A stretch of 64,000 bases of DNA from Microbacterium imperiale (GCF_017876655.1 NZ_JAGIOK010000001.1:2046001-2110000), one strand, 5' to 3'; positions 24,837 to 34,186 are shown, numbered from the stretch's first letter. The notes: generated by a model not told the origin, from the sequence alone. Made by a program: numbers and translations.

Positions 24837-25949
24837 GTGGCGCACCCGACTCAACCCGAGACGCGGCGCTCGCGACGTGAGCGGGCGCTGGCATCGGCGC
24901 CCCTTCCGACTCGGCGCGAGCTGCGCGCGCGGACGCAGGCGCGCGCTGCGCGGAGCGGTCGTCGACACCCGCCGTCGGTGTACCTGCGCCGACGCCTGAT
25001 CGTGGGCGGCGCGGCCGTGCTCGTCGTCGCGGGCATGGTGTCGGGAGCGACGGGTATCGCGTCGCTCGTGTCGGGATCGGACTCGGCGGCCGACGGCTCG
25101 GCCGCCGTCGCGAGCGGCGAAGCCGCCACCGGGATGCCGCGCGCGACCGTGCTGCCGGCGCCGGCGCAGACCGCCGTTCCCCTCGGCGCCGATGGTACCG
25201 AGGCCGAAGCGGCGCCCGGCGGGGGAGCGTTGTGCGATCTCCCCGCCTTCCGAGAGGCCCTCGATTCCGGCTCCGACGCCGATGCCATCGCCGCCGCGGG
25301 TGGGGCGGAGGCGTTCCGTTCGGCGGTCGCGTCAGGCGGCGCGCCCTGTATCGACCTGCACGCCGCCGACCGCACGTGGGTCGTGGTCAACAAGCAGAAC
25401 GCTCTCGACCCGATCGACTACTGGCCCGAGCCGCAGGCGCGTGCCGAGGGGGTCGAGCGCACGAGCGGTGGCCACATGCGCGCCGACGTCGCGGCGGCGC
25501 TGTCGCAGCTGGTCTCGGCCGCACGCGACGAGGGCGCGGGCGAGATCGGCGTCAACAGCGGGTTCCGCTCGTACGACCTGCAGGTCGCGACGTACCGCGA
25601 CTACGTCGGCCAGCTCGGGCAGGCCAACGCCGACCTCACGAGCGCGCGTCCCGGGCACAGCGAGCACCAGACCGGCCTCGCGGTCGACGTCGTCGCCTGC
25701 GACGACGGCTGCGGCACGATCGAGGGCTTCGGCGGCACGCCGCAGTCGGACTGGGTCGCGGCCAACGCGCACCGGTTCGGCTTCATCGTCCGCTACGGCG
25801 ACGGCGACACCGCCACGACGGGCTACGAGTACGAGCCGTGGCACCTGCGCTACATCGGGCCGGAACTGGCCGGGGCTTACGCATCGGGCGGCTACCGCAC
25901 CCTCGAAGACTTCTTCGGGATGCCGCCCGCGCCGGACTACGCGGACTGA
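24837..25949 (+). CDS. D-alanyl-D-alanine carboxypeptidase, M15/VanY family
   Basis: Trims peptidoglycan stem peptides outside the membrane. The 370-residue protein has a basic cytoplasmic N-terminus, one membrane anchor (about 52-78, LIVGGAAVLVVAGMVSGATGIASLV), a low-complexity linker, and a C-terminal VanY domain with SGFRSYDLQ, PGHSEHQTGLAVDVV (zinc His and Asp) and EPWHLRYIG (zinc His). GTG 24837 follows CAGAAT (24825-24830) by 6 nt, a leaderless arrangement; longer frames overlap the divergent gene. Two cysteine pairs (GALCDL / GAPCIDL; ACDDGCG) could form disulfides. Confidence 0.9.
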   Translation: MAHPTQPETRRSRRERALASAPLPTRRELRARTQARAARSGRRHPPSVYLRRRLIVGGAAVLVVAGMVSGATGIASLVSGSDSAADGSAAVASGEAATGMPRATVLPAPAQTAVPLGADGTEAEAAPGGGALCDLPAFREALDSGSDADAIAAAGGAEAFRSAVASGGAPCIDLHAADRTWVVVNKQNALDPIDYWPEPQARAEGVERTSGGHMRADVAAALSQLVSAARDEGAGEIGVNSGFRSYDLQVATYRDYVGQLGQANADLTSARPGHSEHQTGLAVDVVACDDGCGTIEGFGGTPQSDWVAANAHRFGFIVRYGDGDTATTGYEYEPWHLRYIGPELAGAYASGGYRTLEDFFGMPPAPDYAD

Positions 25950-25974
25950 TTGAGTCGACCGTGCCCCAGTCCGC
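25941..25974. terminator. Hairpin between M15 peptidase and hxlR genes
   Basis: GCGGACT (25941-25947) pairs with AGTCCGC (25968-25974), 20-nt loop containing the peptidase stop codon. Convergent genes meet here. Confidence 0.4.
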
Positions 25975-26304
25975 TCAGCGGCGGGTGAGGTTGCCGTCGG
26001 CCCATTCGCCGAGCTGATTCAGAATCGGCACGAGGCGTGAGCCCGCATCCGTCAGCGCGTACGTGACTGCGACCGGAGGGCCGGCCTCGACCCGCCGCAC
26101 CACCAGGCCGACCTCGGAGAGCTCGGTGAGCCGGTCGGAGAGGACGGCGTCGCTGATTCCGGCGACGGCACGGCGCAGGCCGACGAACGAGAGCTCGCCC
26201 TGCCCGAGCACGTCGACGATCATCCCGTTCCAGCGCTTGCCGAGAACCGAGAACGCGTGAGACACCGCGGCGTCGCAGTGTCGCGCTTCGTGGGTGTCGA
26301 CCAT
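25975..26304 (-). CDS. HxlR-family transcriptional regulator
   Basis: A 109-residue winged-helix regulator: CDAAVSHAFSVLGKRWNGMIVDVLGQGELSFVGLRRAVAGISDAVLSDRLTELSEVGLV, then the wing. Cys10 is the conserved N-terminal cysteine that acts as redox or electrophile sensor in HypR/YodB-type members. It diverges from the azoreductase gene with 72 bp between, the same arrangement as known redox-sensing HxlR/quinone-reductase pairs, so it probably represses that gene. TACGAT lies 6 nt before ATG 26304 (leaderless pattern). Confidence 0.9.
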   Translation of the reverse strand: MVDTHEARHCDAAVSHAFSVLGKRWNGMIVDVLGQGELSFVGLRRAVAGISDAVLSDRLTELSEVGLVVRRVEAGPPVAVTYALTDAGSRLVPILNQLGEWADGNLTRR

Positions 26305-26376
26305 GCCTCCATCGTACGTGTGCTAGCGTTCCCGAAGCCGCTTTGTTTTTCATAGCCACTCTGATCGGAGAAGCGA

Positions 26377-27024
26377 ATGACCCTGTTCCGCCTGGATGCC
26401 AGCATCCTCCCCGCCACCTCTGCCAGCCGCGAGCTGGGTGACCTCGTCGAAGCGGAGTGGCTCGCCGCCCACCCCACCAGCACGGTCGTGCGCCGCGACA
26501 TCGCTGCCGATCCGGTCCCCGCGACGGCCTGGCGAGACGCCGTGACGGCGGGCTTCACCCCCGTCGAGCAGCACAGCGACGGCCAGCGCAGCGCGCTCGC
26601 CCTGCGGCAGCAGCTGGCCGACGAGCTCATCGACGGCGACGCTCTGCTCTTCACCGTCCCCCTCTACAACTACGGCGTCTCGCAGCACGTGAAGACCTGG
26701 TTCGACCTCGCCTACACCGACCCGCGCATCGATCCGCAGGGCACGGCTCTGCGCGGCAAGCGGGCGACGCTGGTCACGGTCCTCGGCGGCAACTACGAGC
26801 CCGGCAGCCCCAAGGAAGGGTGGGATCACTCGACCGGGTGGCTTCGCCGCGTCTTCGAGGACGTGTGGGGTCTCGACCTCACGGTGGTCCACCGCCCCTT
26901 CACGCTCGTCGGGGTGAACCCTGCGCTCGACGCTTTCACCGAGACGGCGGCCGAGCTGCGCGCGAACGCCGAGCAGGCCGCGGTCAGCGCTGGACGCACG
27001 CTCGCGGCATCCCGCACGGCCTGA
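26377..27024 (+). CDS. FMN-dependent NADH-azoreductase / quinone reductase
   Basis: A flavodoxin-like NAD(P)H oxidoreductase of 215 residues, AzoR family. N-terminal FRLDASILPATSASRELG is the FMN-phosphate loop; VPLYNYGVSQHVKTWFDLAY contacts flavin; GGNYEPGS follows. Such enzymes reduce quinones and azo compounds by two electrons and protect against electrophiles. GGAGAAG precedes ATG 26377. The divergent HxlR gene is the likely regulator. A bidirectional terminator follows immediately. Confidence 0.88.
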   Translation: MTLFRLDASILPATSASRELGDLVEAEWLAAHPTSTVVRRDIAADPVPATAWRDAVTAGFTPVEQHSDGQRSALALRQQLADELIDGDALLFTVPLYNYGVSQHVKTWFDLAYTDPRIDPQGTALRGKRATLVTVLGGNYEPGSPKEGWDHSTGWLRRVFEDVWGLDLTVVHRPFTLVGVNPALDAFTETAAELRANAEQAAVSAGRTLAASRTA

Positions 27025-27049
27025 TCGCCGCCGGGCGGGCTCAGGCCGT
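27016..27049. terminator. Bidirectional terminator between azoreductase and ecfT genes
   Basis: ACGGCCTGA (27016-27024) pairs perfectly with TCAGGCCGT (27041-27049) around a 16-nt loop. The stop codons of the two convergent genes form part of the stem. Confidence 0.65.
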
Positions 27050-27850
27050 CCAGGGGAACAGCGCGATGAGGATCGCGGCCGACACCAGCCAGAACGCCAC
27101 GACGAACACGACGTCGCGGCGGCGGAACGGCACGAGGTGCCGCTCCGTGCGGTCGGCGTACGCGCCGAAGGCGCGCGAGTCCATCGCGAGGGCGACGCGC
27201 TCGGCGTGACGGATCGCACCGGCGAGCAGCGGCACGACGTATCCGCTCCAGCGGGCCATCGCTGCGAACGGTCCGCGGCCGCCGTGCGCGCCGCGGACCC
27301 GGTGCGCCTGCCGGATCAGCTCGAGCTCGTACCGGAAGCGCGGCACGAAACGGAACGCCGCGAGCGCCGTGTACCCCACGCGGTACGGCACACGCAGCTG
27401 CTGCACGCTGGCCCGCACGAGGTCGGGGCCGGTCGTGGTGAGCCCCGCGATGAACGCCAATGCCGCGATCGCCCCGAGCCGCAGCCCGGTGGCCGCGCCG
27501 ATCTGCAGCGCGCCCGCGTAGAGCGTCCAGTCGCCGATCCGCAGCACGGCGGGGGTGCCCGAGACGCGGGCGGTATCGACCCACAGCGACATCCCGACCC
27601 CGATGAGCGCTACGCCGGCGGGCACCGCGACCAGGAGCAGGAGCGCCGACCGCGCGGTCCAGCGCGCACCGACGAGCAGCACGGCGTAAGCGAGCGCGAG
27701 CATCACGAGGGGGGTCACGAGGTCGCGCGCGAACACGAGTGCGAGCATCGCCGGAACGGGAGCGGCGAGCTTGGCGAGAGGGTTCAGCCGGTACAAGAAG
27801 CGTCGCGACGGCGGAGCCGGGGCGTAGGGGTCGACGGCCGCCGAGGTCAC
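27041..27850 (-). CDS. ykoC: ECF transporter transmembrane subunit (EcfT, YkoC-like)
   Basis: T-component of an energy-coupling-factor ABC importer, 269 residues. Four to five membrane helices lie in the N-terminal half (AMLALVFARDLVTPLVMLALAYAVLLVG onwards). The two cytoplasmic coupling-helix motifs that dock on the ATPases are visible as AHRVRG and DSRAFG. GTG 27850 overlaps the stop of the ATPase gene as GTGA. Together with the fused ATPases and the S component upstream it forms a YkoEDC-type thiamine-precursor transporter (inferred). Confidence 0.88.
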   Translation of the reverse strand: MTSAAVDPYAPAPPSRRFLYRLNPLAKLAAPVPAMLALVFARDLVTPLVMLALAYAVLLVGARWTARSALLLLVAVPAGVALIGVGMSLWVDTARVSGTPAVLRIGDWTLYAGALQIGAATGLRLGAIAALAFIAGLTTTGPDLVRASVQQLRVPYRVGYTALAAFRFVPRFRYELELIRQAHRVRGAHGGRGPFAAMARWSGYVVPLLAGAIRHAERVALAMDSRAFGAYADRTERHLVPFRRRDVVFVVAFWLVSAAILIALFPWTA

Positions 27851-29658
27851 GGTGCGCCGCCCGGGAGGTCGGACAGTCGGGCGATCCCCGATAGTTGGGG
27901 CAGGGCATCGAGGTCGTGCAGGGCGCGCTTGAGCGGAGGCATCCGCAGGGCCGCCGAGCGCAGCAGCGGCTCGTCGCCGAGGACCTCGGCGGCCGTGCCG
28001 TCGGCCACGACGCGTCCCCCGCCCACGACGACGCAGCGATCGGCGTACTCGCTCACGAGCTGCATGTCGTGGGTGACGACGAGGATCGTGGTTCCGTCCG
28101 CGTTGAGATCGCGCAGCAGGTGCAGCAGCTCGTCGGCGCGGGCCCGGTCCTGCCCGAAGGTCGGTTCGTCGAGGGCGAGGATCGGCGCTCCCGCGATGAG
28201 CGCGGTGCCGACCGACAGCCGACGCTTCTGCCCGCCCGAGAGCAGGAACGGATGCCGCTGCGCGTGAGCGGCGAGGCCGAAGCGTCGCAGCATCCCGTCG
28301 ACTCGATCGTGCACTTCGTCGTCGGACAGACGCTGCCGGCGCAGGCCGTGCGCGAGCTCGTCGAAGACGGTGTGCGCGACGAACTGGTGCTCGGGGTTCT
28401 GGAAGACGAAGCCGATGCGGCGGACCAGGGCGCGTGCGTCGGCGCGGCTCGGGTCGAGCCCGCCCACGTCGATGCGTCCGCGGGGAGCCGGAACGACGCC
28501 CGCGATCGCCTGGACGAGGCTCGTCTTGCCGGCGCCGTTCGCCCCGACGATCGCGACGAACTCTCCCGCGTTCACCTCGAGGTCGACGTCGTGCAGCACG
28601 GTCGCGCGACCTCGCCGCAGCGTGAGGCCCCGCGCCGAGACGGCGGTCGTGGTCGACCGAGCGGCCGCGGAGCTCGGGCCCGGTCGCGAAGCGCGGTCAT
28701 CACCGGCGGGTGGATTCCACGTCCCCGAGTCCGCCGGATGCGCATCAACGGATGCCGCTGCCTCGAGGCCAGCGCGCAGCTCTTCAGGGGTGAGCGGGAG
28801 CGGGTCGAGCGCGTACCCGGCCTCACGCAGGCGCAAGGCCGCGAGCGCGGCGACCGGCAGCCAGACCCCGGTCTCGTGCAGTTCGGCCGCGCGCTCGCGG
28901 AGCACGGCGTCGACCGGTCCGTCGGCGATCGTGCGCCCGTCGTGGTCGAGGGCGACGACCCTGTCGGTGAACCGGATCGCGGCGTCGAGGTTGTGCTCGA
29001 CGAGCAGGATCGCCCGGTCGCCGGCCGCCGCGATCTCACCGAGGGCGGCATAGACGTCCTCGATACCCTCGGGGTCGAGGTTGGCGGTCGGCTCATCGAG
29101 CACGAGCAGCGGCGCGTCGATCGCGAGGGCGCACGCGATCGCCAGGCGCTGCCGGCCACCGCCCGACAGGCGATCGGGGTTCTCGTGCCGCCGCTCCCAC
29201 AGACCCATGCGCCGCAGCGCCCGTTCGGCCCGCGCGAGCACCTCGTCTACCGGCAGCCGCAGATTCTCGGGACCGAAGGCGACCTCATCGAGCAGCGTGC
29301 CGGTGACGAGCTGTGCGTCGGGATCCTGGAAGACCATGCCGACGCGCGTGCTGAGGCGCGGGACGGGGCTCACCGTGGCGTCATCGCCCGAGACCCGCAC
29401 CGATCCCTCGACCGTCGCAGGGATGGCCTGCGGGATCAGTCCGTTCGTCGTCAGTGCCACGGTCGACTTGCCCGAACCGCTCGGGCCGAGCAGCAGCACC
29501 ACCTCGCCCGGCGAGACCGTGAAGGTCGCTCCGCGCGTCGCGGGGGCATCCGATCCTTCATACGTCACCGCGAGCTCGCGCACGGCGAGCAGGGGCGGGG
29601 GCGTGTGTGCGACGACGGGCGTTCCCGCCGTTGCCGCCCCGGATGCGGCGGATGTCAC
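27847..29658 (-). CDS. ykoD: ECF transporter double ATPase (YkoD-like)
   Basis: Two ABC ATPases fused in one 603-residue chain. First half: LLLGPSGSGKST Walker A, LSGGGRQRLAIA signature, LLVLDEPTANLD Walker B. Second half: IVGANGAGKTSL, LSGGQKRRLSVG, ILALDEPTFGQD. The fusion of two ECF ATPases is the hallmark of YkoD. The linker (about 290-340) is Pro/Ala-rich. GTG 29658 has GAGGA 5 nt upstream. It powers uptake together with the S and T subunits on either side. Confidence 0.9.
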   Translation of the reverse strand: MTSAASGAATAGTPVVAHTPPPLLAVRELAVTYEGSDAPATRGATFTVSPGEVVLLLGPSGSGKSTVALTTNGLIPQAIPATVEGSVRVSGDDATVSPVPRLSTRVGMVFQDPDAQLVTGTLLDEVAFGPENLRLPVDEVLARAERALRRMGLWERRHENPDRLSGGGRQRLAIACALAIDAPLLVLDEPTANLDPEGIEDVYAALGEIAAAGDRAILLVEHNLDAAIRFTDRVVALDHDGRTIADGPVDAVLRERAAELHETGVWLPVAALAALRLREAGYALDPLPLTPEELRAGLEAAASVDAHPADSGTWNPPAGDDRASRPGPSSAAARSTTTAVSARGLTLRRGRATVLHDVDLEVNAGEFVAIVGANGAGKTSLVQAIAGVVPAPRGRIDVGGLDPSRADARALVRRIGFVFQNPEHQFVAHTVFDELAHGLRRQRLSDDEVHDRVDGMLRRFGLAAHAQRHPFLLSGGQKRRLSVGTALIAGAPILALDEPTFGQDRARADELLHLLRDLNADGTTILVVTHDMQLVSEYADRCVVVGGGRVVADGTAAEVLGDEPLLRSAALRMPPLKRALHDLDALPQLSGIARLSDLPGGAP

Positions 29659-29734
29659 GGGCGTCCTCGGATCGGATCGGGCCGTTCCAGCTTAGCCGAC
29701 CCTAACTTCGCCGATCCCGGCGCGCTGCGGGCGG

Positions 29735-30277
29735 TCAGCGGCGGGCGACGCCGGCGCGGCGCAGACCGACGCCGATACCCAGCCCGATGGCGGTCCACAC
29801 GACGGGGCCGAGCACGGCCAGCGCGAGATAGGTGATCTGCGCCCACAGCGGCAGCGCCCCGAGATCCGCGATGAAGAACACGGCCAGGGCGACGACCACG
29901 CCGATCACGACGGCTGAGACGAAGAAGCGCCACGGCGCCCACGACCGGTAGCGCACGAGCGCGGCCACGCCCTCTTGCAGCGCCCCGAACAGCAGCGCGG
30001 TGCCGAGGAAGCGGAAGGTGTACGGCGGTGCGACAGCCGACGACGCAAGCGCCGCGATCAGGTGCGAGACGAGGGCGACCCAGGGCAGACGCAGCGTCTC
30101 TTGCGCGATGATCCCCGGCAGCACGTGCACGCCCAGCACGAACCCGTACAGGATCGGTGCGGCCGCGACCACGGGAGCGGCGAGCCACCCCTCCAGGCCG
30201 CCGAGCAGACCGGTGGCGACGCCGATCGCCGCACAGACGAGCAGGACGCGCGTCGAGAGACGGGATGCCGGGGCCAC
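29735..30277 (-). CDS. ykoE: ECF transporter substrate-binding subunit, YkoE-like
   Basis: A 180-residue membrane S component with five to six helices (LLVCAAIGVATGLLGGLEG; APILYGFVLGVHVLPGIIAQE; FRFLGTALLFGALQEGVAALV; FFVSAVVIGVVVALAVFF; ITYLALAVLGPVVWTAIGLG). Shape and operon order (S, double ATPase, T) match YkoE, which binds hydroxymethylpyrimidine or thiamine. GTG 30277 follows TAGGCT (30284-30289, minus strand) by 6 nt, so the transcript would be leaderless and leaves no room for a TPP riboswitch. Confidence 0.82.
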   Translation of the reverse strand: MAPASRLSTRVLLVCAAIGVATGLLGGLEGWLAAPVVAAAPILYGFVLGVHVLPGIIAQETLRLPWVALVSHLIAALASSAVAPPYTFRFLGTALLFGALQEGVAALVRYRSWAPWRFFVSAVVIGVVVALAVFFIADLGALPLWAQITYLALAVLGPVVWTAIGLGIGVGLRRAGVARR

Positions 30278-30459
30278 CGGTCCAGCCTATGGGACCGTGC
30301 GGTCGCCGCCTCGGCCGGTCGTCCCGGGAAAAATCGCGGGGCTTGCGCGCCTGAATGGCGGCTCAGGGTTCCCTGTGGGCCACCTGTGAGCTACGGTGTC
30401 TTCACCGCGCGCCGACGACGCCGCACGGGCTGCTCATCCATCCCCCCACTGGAGCGCAC

Positions 30460-33400
30460 ATGGTTCGCACCACCCTGCTAACAGTCGCGGCCATTTCGCT
30501 GGCCGCCCTGTTCACGAGCTCTGCCGCAACGGCATCCTTCGCTGCCACGGGAGAGGGGGTGAACATCCCGGTTCCGGTCACGAGCGAGAACGGGCGCTAC
30601 ATCGTCCTGCTCGACGAGGCCCCCGTCGCCACCTACGAGGGCGGCGAGGCCGGCCTCGCGCCGACCAAGCCCGACGAGGGCGAGCGTCTCGACGCGCAGT
30701 CGCGCGCGGTCACCGACTACTCCGGCTTCCTCGAGCAGCGTCAAGAGGAGGTCGCGCAGGAGGTCGGCGCGCAGCCCGACGCCACGTACCAGACAACCCT
30801 CAACGGGTTCTCGGCACAGCTGACCCAGGAGCAGGCCGGCAAGCTGGCCTCGACGAAGGGCGTGCTCGGCGTCTTCCCCGACGAGGTGCGCCACGTCGAC
30901 GCCGTCCCGTCGACGGAATTCCTCGGACTCGAGGGAGCCGGCGGTGTCTGGGATGAGGTCGGCGGCATCGACGCGGCCGGCGAGGGCATCGTGGTGGGTG
31001 TCGTCGACACCGGCATCGCGCCCGAGAACCCGTCGTTCGCGGGAGACGACCTCGGCACCGCGGCCGGCGACCAGCCGTACCGCGACGGCGACGACGTCGT
31101 CTTCACGAAGGCCGACGGCGGCGAGTTCCGCAGCACCGTGGTCGACCAGGGCGCCGGAACCAAGGACGCCTGGGACCCGTCGCTGCTGAACTCGAAGCTC
31201 ATCGCCGCGCATTACTTCGGCGACGGCGCGGCCGCGAACGGTTTCTCGTTCGACGCCGACTACCTCTCGCCGCGTGACGGCGACGGCCACGGCTCGCACA
31301 CCGCGAGCACCGCCGCCGGCAACAACGGCGTCGAGGCCACGGTCGAGGGTGTCGACTTCGGCTCGATCTCGGGTGTGGCACCCGCCGCGAAGGTCGCCTC
31401 GTACAAGGCGTGCTTCGTCGGACCCGACCCGCTCGTCACGACCGACGACATCTGCGCGCTGAGCGACCTGCTGAGCGCTATCGACCAGGCGGTCGCCGAC
31501 GGCGTCGATGTCATCAACTACTCCATCGGCGGCGGCTCGGCCACGACCGTGCTCGCCCCCGAGGACATCTCGTTCTTCAACGCGGCAGCCGCGGGCGTCT
31601 TCGTGGCCACGAGCGCCGGCAACTCCGGACCCGACCCCGTCACGGCCGACCACGCGTCGCCCTGGTACGCCACGGTCGCGGCATCCACCATCCCCACGTG
31701 GGAAGGCACGGTCCGGCTGGGCGAGGAGAGCGACACCGCCGCGGCGCAGTTCGCGGGCACCTCGGTGTCGGTCGGCTTCGGCGAGTCCCTCTCGGGTCCG
31801 TCCGTCTTCGCCGGCGACGCCGGCCTCGCCGGTGCCGAGACGCCGAACCTCTGCTTGCTCGGCTCGCTCGACCCGGCCAAGGTCACCGGCAAGATCGTGG
31901 TGTGCGACCGCGGCTCGAACGCGCGCACCGAGAAGTCGCAGGCGGTCGCCGAGGCCGGCGGCATCGGCATGATCCTCACGAACGTCACGCCGGCGTCGCT
32001 CGACAACGACTTCCACAGCGTCCCCACCGTGCACGTCCCCGACACGGCCCGCGCCGCCGTGCTGTCTTACGTGCAGGGCGGCACCGACCGCGTCGTCACC
32101 CTGATCGGCGAGAACGTCACCGGCATCGAGACCCCGGTGCCGCAGGTGGCGGGCTTCTCGAGCCGCGGCCCGATGCTCGCCGACGGCAGCGACGTCATCA
32201 AGCCCGACATCACCGCTCCCGGCGTCGCGATCCTCGCGGCCACCGAGAACGGGGCCGACGAGGACCCGACCTTCGGCATCCTCTCGGGCACCTCGATGTC
32301 GTCGCCGCACGTCGCCGGCCTCGCCGCCCTCTACCTCGGCGAGCGCCCGCAGGCGACTCCGGCCGAGGTGAAGTCGGCGATGATGACCACCGCCTACGAC
32401 ACCGTCGACGCGTCCGGCGAGCCGGTCACCGATCCCTTCACCCAGGGCGCCGGTCACACCGATCCGACGAAGTACTTCGAGCCGGGGCTGCTCTACCTCA
32501 ACGGTCCGGCCGACTGGGCCGCGTACCTGCAGGGCCTCGGCCTGCGCGACTTCGGCGTCGACCCGATCGACCCCAGCGACCTGAACCTGCCGTCCATCGG
32601 CATCGGTGCGCTGGGTGCTCCGCAGACGGTCACCCGCACCATCACGGCCACCGAGGCCGGCACCTACCAGGCGCAGGCGTCCGTCCCGGGTGTCGACGTG
32701 CAGGTGTCGCCGTCGTCGGTGACGCTGGCGGCGGGCGAGTCGGCCACGGTCGAGATCACCCTCGCCCGCACCGACGCGCCGATGAGCGCGTGGGCCACCG
32801 GATTCCTCACCTGGACCGGGGGCGTCAACGAGGTCCGGTCGCCGATCGCGGTGTTCCCCGTGCCCGTCGACGCACCCGCCTCGGTGCAGGGAACCGGCAC
32901 CACGGGCAGTGTCGACGTCACGGTCGCGCCGTCGCTGACGGGCGAGCTCGACCTGGGCCTGTCGGGTCTGGTCGCGCAGGAGCTGCGCGTGAACCCGGAC
33001 TTCCCCGAGGTGCCCGGTCACTCCGGTGACCAGGACTCGTTCTACGACGAGGCGGAAGCCGGCTTCAACACCTACGAGGTCGTCGAGGTGCCCGAGGGTA
33101 CCGAGTACGCCCGCTTCGCCGTCGAGACCGCCGCCACCGAGACCACCGATCTCGACATGACGGTGTACCGCGTGGTCAGCGCCGACGATTGGCGCTACTA
33201 CGAGCAGTGGTCGTCGGCCACGGCATCCGCCAACGAATCGGTGTCGCTCACGACCCCGACCGCGGGCACGTACCTGGTCAAGGTCAACCGGTACTCGTTC
33301 AGTGAGCCGTTCACCTACGACCTGACCACGGCGGTCGTCGCCGCGGGCGCCTCGGCGGGCGAGTTCACGGCCACGCCGAACCCGCTGCCGACGGTGCAGG

Positions 33401-34071
33401 GTGAGGACGCGACGTACACGCTGTCGTGGGCCGGACTCGAGCCGGAGAAGACCTACCTCGGCGTCGTCCGCTACGGCGACTCGTCGATCCGGACGATCGT
33501 CGAGGTTGAGTCGGGTCAGGGCGCTCCGGTCGCGGTCGTCGCCCCCGAGGTCACCGGATCGGCGAAGGTCGGCAGCACGCTGAAGGCCACCGCCGGCGAA
33601 TGGGACCCCGCCGAAGTCTCGGTCGCCTACCAGTGGCTGCGCGGCGGCCAGCCCATCGAGGGCGCCACGTCGGCGAGCTACAAGGTGACGCGCGCCGACG
33701 TCGGCACCGCCCTGTCGGTGCGGGTGACCGCCACCGCCGAGGGCAACGCGCAGACGGGCGTCGCGGTGTCGAACGAGGTGTTCGTCAAGTTCGCCTCGGC
33801 CACGACCGTGTCGCTCAACCGGTACGTCGGCACGGCGTCGCAGCCGTACGTCGTGTCGGTCCGGGTCACCCCGAACGGCGGCGCTCCGGCGACGGGCACG
33901 GTCGACGTGTGGGTGAACTCCACCCGTTACAGCGCCGAGGTCGTCGACGGCACGGCGCGGATCGAGCTGCCGCGCCAGACGCGCGGGCTCAAGGTCGTCG
34001 TCGCGACCTACAGCGGCAGCGACACCGTCGAGGGCTCGCTCGGCCTGAGCGGCTTCCTGGTGCTCTGGTGA
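30460..34071 (+). CDS. Secreted subtilisin-like serine protease, multidomain
   Basis: Exported protease of 1203 residues. Signal peptide about 1-29 (LLTVAAISLAALFTSSAATASFA), inhibitor I9-like propeptide (about 45-150), S8 catalytic domain with Asp183 (VVDTGI), His277 (GDGHGSHTAS) and Ser612 (SGTSMSSPHVAG), and a PA domain inserted between His and Ser (KIVVCDRGSNARTEKSQAVAEAGGIGMILTN). Downstream come a fibronectin-like domain, a pre-peptidase-C-like beta domain, an Ig-like AYQWLRGGQPIEGATSASY domain, and a final Ig-like repeat. No LPXTG or anchor is seen, so it is probably released. ATG 30460 has GGAG 6 nt upstream. Confidence 0.93.
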   Translation: MVRTTLLTVAAISLAALFTSSAATASFAATGEGVNIPVPVTSENGRYIVLLDEAPVATYEGGEAGLAPTKPDEGERLDAQSRAVTDYSGFLEQRQEEVAQEVGAQPDATYQTTLNGFSAQLTQEQAGKLASTKGVLGVFPDEVRHVDAVPSTEFLGLEGAGGVWDEVGGIDAAGEGIVVGVVDTGIAPENPSFAGDDLGTAAGDQPYRDGDDVVFTKADGGEFRSTVVDQGAGTKDAWDPSLLNSKLIAAHYFGDGAAANGFSFDADYLSPRDGDGHGSHTASTAAGNNGVEATVEGVDFGSISGVAPAAKVASYKACFVGPDPLVTTDDICALSDLLSAIDQAVADGVDVINYSIGGGSATTVLAPEDISFFNAAAAGVFVATSAGNSGPDPVTADHASPWYATVAASTIPTWEGTVRLGEESDTAAAQFAGTSVSVGFGESLSGPSVFAGDAGLAGAETPNLCLLGSLDPAKVTGKIVVCDRGSNARTEKSQAVAEAGGIGMILTNVTPASLDNDFHSVPTVHVPDTARAAVLSYVQGGTDRVVTLIGENVTGIETPVPQVAGFSSRGPMLADGSDVIKPDITAPGVAILAATENGADEDPTFGILSGTSMSSPHVAGLAALYLGERPQATPAEVKSAMMTTAYDTVDASGEPVTDPFTQGAGHTDPTKYFEPGLLYLNGPADWAAYLQGLGLRDFGVDPIDPSDLNLPSIGIGALGAPQTVTRTITATEAGTYQAQASVPGVDVQVSPSSVTLAAGESATVEITLARTDAPMSAWATGFLTWTGGVNEVRSPIAVFPVPVDAPASVQGTGTTGSVDVTVAPSLTGELDLGLSGLVAQELRVNPDFPEVPGHSGDQDSFYDEAEAGFNTYEVVEVPEGTEYARFAVETAATETTDLDMTVYRVVSADDWRYYEQWSSATASANESVSLTTPTAGTYLVKVNRYSFSEPFTYDLTTAVVAAGASAGEFTATPNPLPTVQGEDATYTLSWAGLEPEKTYLGVVRYGDSSIRTIVEVESGQGAPVAVVAPEVTGSAKVGSTLKATAGEWDPAEVSVAYQWLRGGQPIEGATSASYKVTRADVGTALSVRVTATAEGNAQTGVAVSNEVFVKFASATTVSLNRYVGTASQPYVVSVRVTPNGGAPATGTVDVWVNSTRYSAEVVDGTARIELPRQTRGLKVVVATYSGSDTVEGSLGLSGFLVLW

Positions 34072-34098
34072 TGCTCGACTGATCGCGGATCGCGATGC

Positions 34099-34128
34099 GG
34101 GGCGCTCGGACTTCGGTCCGGGCGTCCC
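34099..34128 (+). terminator. UUCG-loop terminator after the subtilase
   Basis: A 13-bp stem (two G-T pairs) with a TTCG tetraloop: 34099-34111 pairs with 34116-34128. It lies 27 bases after the stop codon and isolates the protease from the arsenic operon. Confidence 0.8.
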
Positions 34129-34145
34129 GTCGCTTCGTCCGTCGA

Positions 34146-34186
34146 TTGTGGCGACAGCCGGGATGGGTCAATATAGACATATGTCA
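34146..34186 (+). promoter_or_regulatory. ars operon promoter and probable ArsR operator
   Basis: TTGTGG (34146-34151), 17-bp spacer, CAATAT (34169-34174), 6 nt, ATG 34181. The palindrome GACATATGTC (34176-34185) straddles the start codon and the sequence TCAATA occurs on each side (34168-34173 and 34184-34189). An ArsR dimer here would block the start of a leaderless transcript. Confidence 0.55.

Noticed and set aside
30278..30459. TPP riboswitch upstream of the YkoEDC-like operon
   Set aside because: The conserved riboswitch core sequences are not seen on the minus strand, and the -10 box adjoins the start codon.
30478..33021. 847-codon open frame on the minus strand
   Set aside because: Antisense to the subtilase catalytic region, Arg/Gly-rich, no motif.
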